A DNA stretch of 6,063 bases from Candidatus Nanopelagicales bacterium (GCA_023264215.1 JALQSY010000108.1:1-6063); one strand, 5' to 3'. Positions 1-6,063 are shown, numbered from the stretch's first letter. Numbers and translations are program-made. Notes: generated by a model not told the origin, from the sequence alone.

Positions 1-477
1 GGACAGTTCCTCGGCGCTGCCCCCACCTGGAACCCGCTCCTGCTGCAGACCGCGGCTGCCCCGGCTCTGCTGGCGGCATTCACCAACGTCGGCACCACCG
101 GCTCCTTCGGGACCCCGTCCGCCGCGATGGACGCGATGCAGGCCCAGCTCGGCGAGGGCGTCCTGCCCGCCAACGACGGCTACACCTACGGCTGGGTGTG
201 GCAGTACCCGATGAAGGCAGCACTCGAGAAGGCTGCCGCCAATGGTGACCTCACCCGCGAGGGCCTCGTGGCCGCCGTCCAGGGGGGTGTCGAGGTCGAC
301 TACGAAGGCGCACTGCCCAACTCGCTGGTCGGCGGCCCGCCCGCGGACGTCGATCGCTCGGTGTCGATCAACGTCCCGTCGGAGGACTCGCCCCTGGGGA
401 TCGAGACGCTCCTCATCGGGTACGTCGGTCCCACGGCACAGGCGTACGACTACAGCGCGCCCTGCTCGGGCGCCTGA
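1..477 (+). CDS. ABC transporter substrate-binding protein, branched-chain amino acid type (C-terminal part, 5' end outside the window)
   Basis: The frame is open from base 1 to the TGA at 475-477, giving 158 residues of a protein whose start lies upstream of the window. The visible part matches, from memory of the family, the second lobe of periplasmic-binding-protein type 1 receptors (Peripla_BP_6, LivJ-like). It begins with a segment like 'GAAPTWNPLLLQT', followed by 'NDGYTYGWVWQYPMKAALEKA', a 'DLTREGLVAAV' helix, a 'VDYEGALP' strand, and an ending close to 'GYVGPTAQAYDYSAPC'. Such proteins are exported lipoproteins that capture amino acids, amides or related small molecules for a LivHMGF-type importer. 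The signal peptide and lipobox would be in the missing part. No permease or ATPase genes follow, so any transporter partners would lie upstream or elsewhere. The ligand cannot be read from this fragment. Family assignment is fairly sure; substrate is unknown. Confidence 0.85.
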   Translation, partial: GQFLGAAPTWNPLLLQTAAAPALLAAFTNVGTTGSFGTPSAAMDAMQAQLGEGVLPANDGYTYGWVWQYPMKAALEKAAANGDLTREGLVAAVQGGVEVDYEGALPNSLVGGPPADVDRSVSINVPSEDSPLGIETLLIGYVGPTAQAYDYSAPCSGA

Positions 478-485
478 TCGGGCAC

Positions 486-524
486 TGACGAAGGGGGCGG
501 CCTGCATGGCCGCCCCCTTCGTCA
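486..524 (+). terminator. Strong hairpin terminator after the substrate-binding protein gene
   Basis: Bases 486-502 pair perfectly with 508-524 (17 bp, GC-rich core of GGGGGCGGCC type) around a 5-base loop, TGCAT. The stem begins 8 bases after the TGA of the upstream gene. No T-run follows, which is common for actinobacterial intrinsic terminators. Because the stem is fully symmetric it could stop transcription from either side. Confidence 0.88.
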
Positions 525-538
525 TGACCGGGCGCCGC

Positions 539-544
539 TAGCCT
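539..544 (+). promoter_or_regulatory. Putative -10 element (TAGCCT) of a leaderless promoter for the DsbA-like gene
   Basis: TAGCCT fits the TANNNT pattern of actinobacterial -10 boxes. It is followed by 7 bases and then GTG at 552, the spacing expected if transcription starts on the G of the start codon. No Shine-Dalgarno sequence is present. The -35 region would fall in the right arm of the preceding terminator hairpin, and no good -35 match is visible. This element argues for GTG 552 over GTG 546 as the start. Confidence 0.45.
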
Positions 545-551
545 CGTGACC

Positions 552-1439
552 GTGAGCCTGCCCGATCCAGTTTCCGCCGGTCACGACGCACCCGGCTCCG
601 CCAGGCTCCGCCGCCAGGTGCTGCGCCTGCGCGCCCTCCTCGTCGTCACCCTGGTGCTGACCGTCATCGTGGGCGTCTGGTCTGTCGTCGGCATGGTGTC
701 GGTCATGTCGCAACTGTCGTCCCTGGAAGCCAAGGTGGAAGCGCTGACCAGCGAGTTGAGTTCCGCGAACGACTCGCGCGGCACCGGCGTATCGCCGGGT
801 GATGCGGCTGCTCCGTCTGCTCCGACCGCCCCGTCGACAGCGGACGCGGCCGAGTTGTCCGGCGACGTCGAGTCCCCTGCCGGCACGGTCACCGGCGGGG
901 CCATCGTGGTCGGCGACCCGGAAGCCAAGAAGGTGGTGGAGGTCTACGTCGATTACCAGTGCCCCTACTGCCAGCGCTGGGAGACCGAAATCGGCACCGC
1001 CCTCATGGAGCGCGCCCTGCAGCCCGGCTCCGGCCTGGCCGTGAAGCAGTACAACATGGCGTTCCTCGGCGAGGCCAATCGCTCGCTCGACCCGCCGGGC
1101 GCATCGGCGCGGGCAGCGGCCGCGGCGGCGTGCGTGCTCGATGGCGACGGAGCCGAGGCCTTCGTTGACTTCAATGCCGCGATCTATGCGGCGCCCGGCG
1201 GCGCCGATCCCGCCACCCGATTCGACACGGCCTCGCTCCTTGGCCTGGCGGGAGGGATCGGTGCGAGCGGCGAGGCGCTCGCCTGCATCGAGCAGGAGCG
1301 CTTCGTCCCCTTCATCTCCGCGACGACGCAGGCCGCATTCGCCCGTGGGGTGACGGGCACGCCCACGGTGCTGGTCAATGGCAAGGTCATCGCGGACTCC
1401 TTCGGCGATCCTCAGCTGCTCGCGCTCCTGCAGATGTGA
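552..1439 (+). CDS. Membrane-anchored DsbA-like thiol-disulfide protein (thioredoxin fold, CPYC)
   Basis: The product has 295 residues (297 if the in-frame GTG at 546 is used). A basic N-terminus leads to one hydrophobic segment (about residues 28-51), a short coiled-coil-like stretch (about 52-72, 'LSSLEAKVEALTSEL'), and a low-complexity Ala/Ser/Pro linker to about 115. The C-terminal domain is DsbA-like (Thioredoxin_4 type): 'VEVYVDYQCPYCQRWE' holds the CPYC active site (C137, C140), and 'GVTGTPTVLVNGK' holds the cis-proline loop (P271). Two further cysteines (C194, C245) could form a structural disulfide. The layout predicts an extracytoplasmic protein tethered by its N-terminus, catalysing disulfide formation or isomerisation in exported proteins. 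The gene stands alone between a terminator and another promoter. GTG 552 is preferred because of the -10 spacing. Oxidase versus reductase direction cannot be told from sequence, and no DsbB/VKOR partner is in view. Confidence 0.85.
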   Translation: MSLPDPVSAGHDAPGSARLRRQVLRLRALLVVTLVLTVIVGVWSVVGMVSVMSQLSSLEAKVEALTSELSSANDSRGTGVSPGDAAAPSAPTAPSTADAAELSGDVESPAGTVTGGAIVVGDPEAKKVVEVYVDYQCPYCQRWETEIGTALMERALQPGSGLAVKQYNMAFLGEANRSLDPPGASARAAAAAACVLDGDGAEAFVDFNAAIYAAPGGADPATRFDTASLLGLAGGIGASGEALACIEQERFVPFISATTQAAFARGVTGTPTVLVNGKVIADSFGDPQLLALLQM

Positions 1440-1463
1440 GCGCGCCCTGCCCTCATGCTGACT

Positions 1464-1472
1464 GACTGAGTC
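1464..1472. promoter_or_regulatory. Small palindrome GACTgAGTC upstream of the USP gene, possible operator
   Basis: GACT (1464-1467) and AGTC (1469-1472) form a perfect odd palindrome centred on 1468. It is preceded by an overlapping TGAC repeat (TGACTGACTGAG, 1459-1470). The centre lies about 40 bases before the inferred start of transcription at 1508, a usual position for an activator site. It resembles the inner GACT-WW-AGTC of DosR-type boxes but has a 1-base rather than 2-base spacer. Function is speculative. Confidence 0.2.
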
Positions 1473-1495
1473 GCTCGCGCACGCGCTCTCGGTGT

Positions 1496-1501
1496 TCTAG
1501 T
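1496..1501 (+). promoter_or_regulatory. Possible -10 element (TCTAGT) of a leaderless promoter for the USP-ATPase operon
   Basis: TCTAGT matches four of six TATAAT positions and is followed by 6 bases and then ATG 1508, the same geometry as the better promoter at 4950-4955. A GGAGG at 1502-1506 leaves only one base before the ATG, too close for a normal ribosome binding site, which favours leaderless initiation. No clear -35 was found. Confidence 0.35.
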
Positions 1502-1507
1502 GGAGGC

Positions 1508-2296
1508 ATGGACCGCCTCCTCGTCTTTGCCGATGACCACTCCGCCAGCGCGAGCACCGCATGGGAGTGGGTCTGCGCGCAGTACTGGCCCGGCTGGAGC
1601 GCCGAGGTGGTGACGGTCATCCCGGACGACCAACCCGGCCACGCGCCCCCGGAGCCCAGGGAGTGGGAGCCGGCCGTACGGCGCGTGCCGTACGACTCGA
1701 CGGCCCTCGATCATGTCCGTCACATCCAGGCCTCGGGCGATGCCCGGATCGTCCTCGCAGGCCTCGACGCGGACCTGCTCGTGATCGGCGCGCGGGGCAC
1801 CGGCCTGGCGAAGAAGCTGCACCTGGGCAGCGTGGCCGAGTGGCTCATCAACTGCCCCAAGGTCCCTACCCTCATCGCTCGGGGCGGCACACGGGTGGAG
1901 CGCGTGGTCCTTGCCGTCGACGGCTCACCCCATGCCCGGCGCGCCGCCGAGGAGATCGCGGGCTTCCCCTGGGCCGCTGGAGTCCATGTCGACGTCGTGG
2001 CCGTGGAGACCGGCGACGGCATTGCGTCCGCGGGCGCGGAGGAGGCGGTGAGACTGCTCCAGTCACGATGCGCCGATGCGCGGGTCACGGTCATCCGGCC
2101 CTATGACTGGGACCTCACCGTCAATGTGCGGGGGGATCTCCTGCAGTTCCTCTACGAGCATCCGTGCGATCTGCTCGTCCTCGGCACGCGAGGCCTGCAC
2201 GGCTGGGAGCGGCTCAGGCTGGGATCGACCGCGGACTACCTCGTCCACCACGTCGAGTGCTCGGTCCTCCTCGCCCGGTGCGCTGAGCCTGGCTGA
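1508..2296 (+). CDS. Tandem-domain universal stress protein (UspA family)
   Basis: The 262-residue product holds two UspA domains, about residues 1-128 and 131-262. Each ends in the nucleotide-binding pattern G-2x-G-9x-G-S. In the first domain this is 'GARGTGLAKKLHLGS' (G94, G97, G107-S108); in the second it is 'GTRGLHGWERLRLGS' (G226, G229, G239-S240). The second domain opens with the usual 'VVLAVDGSPHARRAAEEIA', with acidic D138; the first opens with 'LLVFADDHSASASTAWEW'. Both domains are therefore predicted to bind ATP or a related nucleotide. USPs are cytoplasmic proteins linked to stress survival, dormancy and regulation of partner proteins. The gene is the first of a two-gene operon: its TGA ends 3 bases before the ATG of the P-type ATPase, so the two are probably co-transcribed and translationally coupled. 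A regulatory role on the pump is inference. Family call is firm. Confidence 0.93.
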   Translation: MDRLLVFADDHSASASTAWEWVCAQYWPGWSAEVVTVIPDDQPGHAPPEPREWEPAVRRVPYDSTALDHVRHIQASGDARIVLAGLDADLLVIGARGTGLAKKLHLGSVAEWLINCPKVPTLIARGGTRVERVVLAVDGSPHARRAAEEIAGFPWAAGVHVDVVAVETGDGIASAGAEEAVRLLQSRCADARVTVIRPYDWDLTVNVRGDLLQFLYEHPCDLLVLGTRGLHGWERLRLGSTADYLVHHVECSVLLARCAEPG

Positions 2297-2299
2297 CCC

Positions 2300-4831
2300 A
2301 TGAGCGGGGACTTCGACGCCGAATCACCCCACGCACTGGCCGCAGGAGTCGTCATCGATGCCCTGGGAACTGACGCTTCGGCGGGGCTGGAGCACGACGA
2401 GGTCGCACGTCGGCTCGATCGGATCGGACCGAACGTCCTGCCGGGGGAGAAGCCGCGCCCACTCTGGCGGCTCGTCATCGACCAGTTCCGCAGCCCGCTC
2501 ATCTACGTGCTCCTCGCTGCGGCCGTCGCGACCATCGCGATAGGTCACCCGGTCGACTCGCTCGTCATCGCCGCGGTCCTCGTCGTCAACGCTGGAGTCG
2601 GCGTCATCCAGGAGGCCCGGGCTGGCGCCGCCCTCGCGGCGCTTGCCTCCCTGGCTGGCGGATCTGCGCAGGCCACGCGCGAGGGGCGTTCCGCGCACGT
2701 CCCGGCGGCCGATCTGGTGCCCGGCGATCTCGTGGTGCTCGAGGCCGGGGATCGGGTCCCGGCTGATCTGAGGCTGATCGAATGCCACGAACTGCGCATC
2801 GATGAAGCGAGTCTGACTGGGGAGTCGCTCCCGGTATCCAAGTCAACGCATGCGGTGGCGAGCCGCACCCCTCTGGCCGATCGCGCATGCATGGCCTTCA
2901 CCGGGTCGCTGGTGACGTCGGGCCGCGCACGGGGAATCGTCGTGGCGACCGGCCCGCGCACCCAGGTGGGCTCCATCCACGCGCTGATGGCATCGACCCA
3001 GGGAGTCGCCACCCCGCTGACGCGGCAGCTCGCGAGCTTCAGCCGACTCGTCACGCTCGTCATCCTCATCCTCGCTGCGCTGACCTTCGCCGTAGGCATC
3101 CTGCGCGGGGAGACGGTCGCCTACATGACGACCGGTGCCGTCGCGCTGGCAGTCGGTGCCATCCCCGAGGGGCTACCCGCGGTCGTCACCATCACCTTGG
3201 CCATCGGGGTGTCGCGTATGGCCAGGCGCAAGGCGGTGATCCGCCACCTCCCCGCTGTCGAGACGCTCGGGAGCGTCACCGTCATCTGCACCGACAAGAC
3301 CGGGACACTCACGGAGAACCGCATGACCGTGCAGTCGGTCTACTGCGATGGGCAGTGGTGGCCGATCGGCCCAGGCCCGGTCACGGCAGACGTGCGTGAC
3401 TGCCTGCTCGCCGGCGTGCTGTGCAACGACGCCCGAGTCGGCATCGGTGACGAGCATGCAGGCGACCCTATGGAGGTCGCACTGCTCGTTGCTGCGCAGC
3501 GAGCGGCACCCGAGGTCCTCCGCCAGGCCGAGTCCATGGAGCGCATCGACGAGGTTCCCTTCACGTCGGCGACGCGCCGAATGGCCGTGCTGCACGCTGT
3601 CCCTGCAAGTGGGGAGGCTCTCGTGTCCGTCAAGGGGGCCGCCGAGGAGGTCCTCGCACTCTGCGGGATCGGCGAGGCCGAAGCGAGCCGGGTAACGCAG
3701 GCCTGCGCCGACGCCGGTGATGAGGCTCTGCGCGTGATCGCCCTGGCAACGGCCACGGTGCCCGCATCCTTCAGTCTCGATGGCGACTCGCTTCGGCGGG
3801 TGCGCCTGCGCTTCCTCGGCCTGCAGGCGCTGCTCGATCCACCGCGGCCCGCGGCGAGCGCGGCCGTGCACGCATGCCATGACGCGGGAATCGACGTCCT
3901 CATGGTGACCGGCGACCACGAGCGCACGGCCCGCGCTGTCGCCAAGGCCGTCGGGGTCCCCGCAGCGGGCGTCTTCGCTCGGGTCACCGCCGAGGACAAG
4001 CTCACGATCGTGCATGCCCTGCAGGACGAGGGCCACGTCGTCGCCATGACCGGCGATGGAGTGAACGATGCGCCCGCGCTCAAGCAGGCGGACATCGGGG
4101 TCGCCATGGGCGAGTCCGGCACCGAGGTCGCCAAGGAATCGGCGGACATGGTCATCCTGGATGACGACTTCGCGACAATCGAGGCGGCTGTCGAGGAGGG
4201 CAGGACTGTCTACGACAACCTCGTGAAGTTCATCGTGTGGACACTGCCGACGAACTTCGCCGAGGGGCTCATCGTGCTGCTGGCCATCGGGCTCAATACC
4301 GCCCTCCCGATCCTGCCGCTGCAAATACTGTGGATCAACACGGTCACGGCGGTGGCACTCGGTGTCATGCTCGCCTTCGAGCCAGCAGAGCCCGACATCA
4401 TGCGCCGTCCGCCGAGGCCTCCTCGCCGAGCCCTCCTGTCTCGAGCGCTTGCGATTCGCGTCGCCATCATGGGCGCTGCGATGCTGCTCGGGACCTTCGG
4501 CGCGTTCGTCGCGGCCATGAGGCTCGGACTAGACCAAGGCACGGCCCGCACTGTCGCTGTCAATTGCCTTGTCATCATGGAGATCGCCTACCTCCTGGCA
4601 TGCCGAACCCTGCGAGGGCCACTGCGGTCGGTCGGAGTCATGAGCAACCCGTGGATCTGGACAGGGATCGGGGTGACGCTCGCTCTCCAGCTCGTACTGA
4701 CCTACGTGCCGACGATGAACTCCGTCTTCGGGACGGCGCCACTGGATGGATTTGGGTGGCTGATCGCGGGAATCCCCGGCCCGCTGATCTACGCCGTTGC
4801 CAGCCTGCTCAAGCGCATGCCCTCGACGTAG
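2300..4831 (+). CDS. P2-type cation-transporting ATPase, CtpF-like
   Basis: This is a full-length 843-residue pump. After an N-terminal cation-ATPase segment come M1 (about 66-83) and M2 (about 86-104), then the actuator domain with TGES (173-176). M3 is at about 250-267 and M4 carries PEGLP (289-293). The phosphorylation motif DKTGT has D332 as aspartyl-phosphate site. The nucleotide domain has GDPME (388-392) and KGA (K445); the hinge has TGD (537-539) and TGDGVND (584-590). Six C-terminal helices (M5-M10) follow. Ion-site residues aligned by eye to SERCA: E290 in M4, N652 and E655 in M5, N680 and T683 in M6, E761 in M8; the M6 aspartate is alanine (A684). The '[18 protein letters not shown]' M6 resembles M. 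tuberculosis CtpF as I recall it. It would export cations, Ca2+ being most likely but not proven. Start ATG 2300 lacks a clear ribosome binding site, consistent with reinitiation after the USP stop. Confidence 0.93.
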   Translation: MSGDFDAESPHALAAGVVIDALGTDASAGLEHDEVARRLDRIGPNVLPGEKPRPLWRLVIDQFRSPLIYVLLAAAVATIAIGHPVDSLVIAAVLVVNAGVGVIQEARAGAALAALASLAGGSAQATREGRSAHVPAADLVPGDLVVLEAGDRVPADLRLIECHELRIDEASLTGESLPVSKSTHAVASRTPLADRACMAFTGSLVTSGRARGIVVATGPRTQVGSIHALMASTQGVATPLTRQLASFSRLVTLVILILAALTFAVGILRGETVAYMTTGAVALAVGAIPEGLPAVVTITLAIGVSRMARRKAVIRHLPAVETLGSVTVICTDKTGTLTENRMTVQSVYCDGQWWPIGPGPVTADVRDCLLAGVLCNDARVGIGDEHAGDPMEVALLVAAQRAAPEVLRQAESMERIDEVPFTSATRRMAVLHAVPASGEALVSVKGAAEEVLALCGIGEAEASRVTQACADAGDEALRVIALATATVPASFSLDGDSLRRVRLRFLGLQALLDPPRPAASAAVHACHDAGIDVLMVTGDHERTARAVAKAVGVPAAGVFARVTAEDKLTIVHALQDEGHVVAMTGDGVNDAPALKQADIGVAMGESGTEVAKESADMVILDDDFATIEAAVEEGRTVYDNLVKFIVWTLPTNFAEGLIVLLAIGLNTALPILPLQILWINTVTAVALGVMLAFEPAEPDIMRRPPRPPRRALLSRALAIRVAIMGAAMLLGTFGAFVAAMRLGLDQGTARTVAVNCLVIMEIAYLLACRTLRGPLRSVGVMSNPWIWTGIGVTLALQLVLTYVPTMNSVFGTAPLDGFGWLIAGIPGPLIYAVASLLKRMPST

Positions 4832-4858
4832 CGGCTCTTCGAAGTCATGCGAGCGGCT

Positions 4859-4916
4859 GAAAGTCCCGGTTATCCAGGGTTATCGACGCCGCTAACCCTT
4901 GACAACCGGGACTTTC
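4859..4916. terminator. Long imperfect inverted repeat: terminator of the USP-ATPase operon and/or operator
   Basis: Bases 4859-4882 pair with 4893-4916 at 22 of 24 positions (mismatches 4872/4903 and 4875/4900) around a 10-base loop. It starts 28 bases after the ATPase stop, so it is well placed as a terminator. The outer arms are AAAG...CTTT, giving only a short T-run. The arms also hold AGTCCC (4862-4867) and GGGACT (4908-4913), like the half-sites of DosR boxes, and the left arm contains two GGTTATC copies 10 bases apart (4868, 4878). The right end lies close to the -35 region of the next gene, so a regulatory or dual role is possible. The repeat is plain to see; its function is inferred. 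Confidence 0.55.
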
Positions 4917-4927
4917 GCGACGAGGAA

Positions 4928-4955
4928 GGTTCGTTTCGGTGCGAACGGATACCCT
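4928..4955 (+). promoter_or_regulatory. Leaderless promoter of the GNAT gene (-10 TACCCT at 4950-4955)
   Basis: TACCCT at 4950-4955 is a good TANNNT -10 box and is followed by exactly 6 bases and then ATG 4962, so transcription very likely begins at the start codon. A weak -35 (GGTTCG, 4928-4933) lies 16 bases upstream. No ribosome binding site is present. The right arm of the inverted repeat ends 12 bases before this -35, leaving room for an activator or repressor there. Confidence 0.6.
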
Positions 4956-4961
4956 CCCTGA

Positions 4962-5990
4962 ATGCCCGCCCATGAGGCTGACGACATCATCATCGAATTC
5001 CTGTCCGCCGATCAGTCCGGCGTGCTCGTCGATCTAGTGCAGGAGGTGTACGGCGACTCGTATGACGCCGAGTGGGTCTACCAGCCCGACGAGATTGCCC
5101 GACGCATAGCCAGCGGGGAACTCGTGAGCACCGTCGGTCGCGATGCCGACGGAAGTGCCATCGGGCACATGGCGCTCATGGTCGAGCACGGTGTCCAGTC
5201 CGTCGTCCATGCGGGCGTTGCGGTGGTCACCCCGGCCGCGCGGGGTCAGCACCTGTTCACGCGAATGAAGCGCTTCGGTGCGCAGTGGGCAAAGTCGGCC
5301 GGCTACCTCGGCATCTTCAGCGAGGCGACGGCCGCACATCCCTACAGCCAGAAGGCCAATGTCGACCTCGGGGCTGCCGAGACCGGGTTCCTGCTGGGAT
5401 GGATCCCCGGCAGCGTCCGCAACAACGCAGCGGCTGGGCGCGCTGCTCATCGAGAGTCGGTCGCGCTGTTCTACCTGAAGACCAATGAGGGACCGGATCG
5501 GTCGTTGTACGCACCGGCACGCCATCGGGACGTGATCCACTCCATCATCGGCGCCACAGGGATCCATGGTCACCTTGCCGTCGCGCCACCTCGGACGCCG
5601 ATCCCGGAGCATTGCGAGGTGGTCGTCCACGAGAAGGAGGACCACAACCTCGGCATCATCACCGTGATCACTCCCGGGGTCGACATCGTCGATGTGCTCG
5701 ACCGGGCCCGCCGCCGCCTTGTGGATGGGCAGGGTAGAGACGCCGTGTACGTCGACTTCCCGCTGGAGTCGCCGGCCACTCAACTCGTCCTCGATGCCTG
5801 CGACCGTGAACTGCGGCTCGGGTTCGCCGGGATGTTCCCCAACCAGCATGTGTCGGGAGACGTCCTGCGACTGCAGTCCCTGCATCAGGTCGCCGTGCAC
5901 GCGGAGGATGTTGCGACGGCCTCACCCCACGGTGAAGACCTGCTTGCCTACGTCCTTGCCGATCTCGAGCGCACTCACGCGAACGACTGA
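4962..5990 (+). CDS. Two-domain GNAT-family N-acetyltransferase-like protein
   Basis: The 342-residue product opens with a GNAT fold: 'IIIEFLSADQSGVLVDLVQEVYGDSY', a strand pair ending 'AIGHMALMVEH', and a motif A-like segment 'VAVVTPAARGQHLFTRMKRF' (P91, R94, G95). Next is 'HPYSQKAN' (126-133) with 'GAAETGFLLGWIPG', typical in my recollection of a bacterial GNAT group whose members occur near or fused to anti-sigma or ATP-binding proteins. The C-terminal half (about 170-320) looks like a second, degenerate GNAT-like domain: 'AVYVDFPLESPATQLVLDAC', 'GFAGMFP' (287-293) and 'DVLRLQSL' (300-307). The usual acetyl-CoA loop Q/R-x-x-G-x-G/A is imperfect, with H97 at the last position, so activity is not assured. 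It has its own leaderless promoter and lies downstream of the USP-ATPase operon. Substrate is unknown; protein or small-molecule acetylation are both possible. Confidence 0.8.
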   Translation: MPAHEADDIIIEFLSADQSGVLVDLVQEVYGDSYDAEWVYQPDEIARRIASGELVSTVGRDADGSAIGHMALMVEHGVQSVVHAGVAVVTPAARGQHLFTRMKRFGAQWAKSAGYLGIFSEATAAHPYSQKANVDLGAAETGFLLGWIPGSVRNNAAAGRAAHRESVALFYLKTNEGPDRSLYAPARHRDVIHSIIGATGIHGHLAVAPPRTPIPEHCEVVVHEKEDHNLGIITVITPGVDIVDVLDRARRRLVDGQGRDAVYVDFPLESPATQLVLDACDRELRLGFAGMFPNQHVSGDVLRLQSLHQVAVHAEDVATASPHGEDLLAYVLADLERTHAND

Positions 5991-6022
5991 CGGGAAGGCC
6001 TCGTTGGGGCCGTCGCTGCGCT

Positions 6023-6060
6023 CCTCCCACATCGGGAGGGCGTCTCCTTCGGAGCCGCCT
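6023..6060. terminator. Structured tail, possible terminator after the GNAT gene
   Basis: Two overlapping hairpins are visible after the GNAT stop. One is CCTCCC (6023-6028) with GGGAGG (6034-6039), loop ACATC. The other pairs 6038-6047 with 6051-6060 (one mismatch, one G-T pair) around loop TTC. They share bases and cannot form together. There is no T-run, and the window ends at once, so the region could equally be the 3' part of a convergent gene. Bases 5991-6022 hold nothing I can name. Confidence 0.3.
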
Positions 6061-6063
6061 CGG

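Noticed and set aside
1502..1506. GGAGG as ribosome binding site of the USP gene
   Set aside because: Only one base separates it from the ATG, too short for normal use; a leaderless start explains the region better.
1412..1822. Antisense open frame (136 codons) spanning the start of the USP gene
   Set aside because: It overlaps the USP coding region and its promoter region, and its translation is low-complexity Arg/Ala/Gly.
3173..4324. Long antisense open frame (383 codons) opposite the P-type ATPase
   Set aside because: It mirrors the strongly biased codons of a gene with every catalytic motif intact. Its translation is rich in His, Arg, Asp and Gly with no recognisable domain, and it has no promoter or coupling.
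4870..4889. DnaA-box-like TTATCCA and TTATCGAC, suggesting an origin
   Set aside because: They match the 9-base box at only about seven positions, only two occur, and there is no AT-rich region or dnaA/dnaN context.
4899..4904. Perfect TTGACA -35 hexamer inside the inverted repeat
   Set aside because: No -10-like sequence lies 16-19 bases downstream (that region reads GAGGAAGG), and the -10 at 4950 is about 45 bases away.
4868..4906. Integron attC-like site
   Set aside because: The GTT and AAC core triplets are in the opposite order to attC, and no cassette or integrase context is present.
5034..5900. Antisense open frame (288 codons) opposite the GNAT gene
   Set aside because: The + strand gene has clear family motifs and a good promoter; the antisense product shows no domain and is expected by chance in high-GC DNA.
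5922..6063. 3' end of a convergent gene on the - strand
   Set aside because: Two - strand frames are open from the window edge (stops at 5922-5924 and 5975-5977), but both are short, show no family motif, and cannot be told from chance in this composition.

Overview
The window is high-GC DNA with strong G/C preference at third codon positions. All five recognisable genes lie on the + strand. Protein families, base composition and promoter layout (a TANNNT-like -10 followed 6-7 bases later directly by the start codon, i.e. leaderless genes) point to an actinobacterium (Actinomycetota). I cannot name the genus.

Layout: (1) 1-477 is the C-terminal part of a branched-chain amino acid type ABC-transporter substrate-binding protein, closed by a perfect 17-bp hairpin terminator (486-524). 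(2) 552-1439 encodes a membrane-anchored DsbA-like thioredoxin-fold protein with a CPYC active site; its likely promoter lies just after the terminator stem. (3) 1508-2296 and 2300-4831 form a tight two-gene operon: a tandem-domain universal stress protein, then, 3 bases later, a P2-type cation-transporting ATPase of the CtpF-like kind. (4) 4832-4961 is a regulatory or terminator region dominated by a long imperfect inverted repeat (4859-4916), followed by a good leaderless promoter. (5) 4962-5990 encodes a two-domain GNAT-type protein. (6) 5991-6063 is a short structured tail with no supported gene.

The most coherent biology is in the right two thirds. A USP next to a P2-type ATPase resembles the Mycobacterium tuberculosis pair Rv1996-Rv1997 (ctpF), part of the DosR hypoxia/dormancy regulon. 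The inverted repeat between the operon and the GNAT gene carries AGTCCC and GGGACT half-sites like those of DosR boxes, and the right-hand one is centred about 47 bases upstream of the inferred GNAT start. I therefore suggest, as inference only, a stress-responsive module of USP, ion pump and acetyltransferase. No wholly novel system, CRISPR array, mobile element or RNA gene was found.
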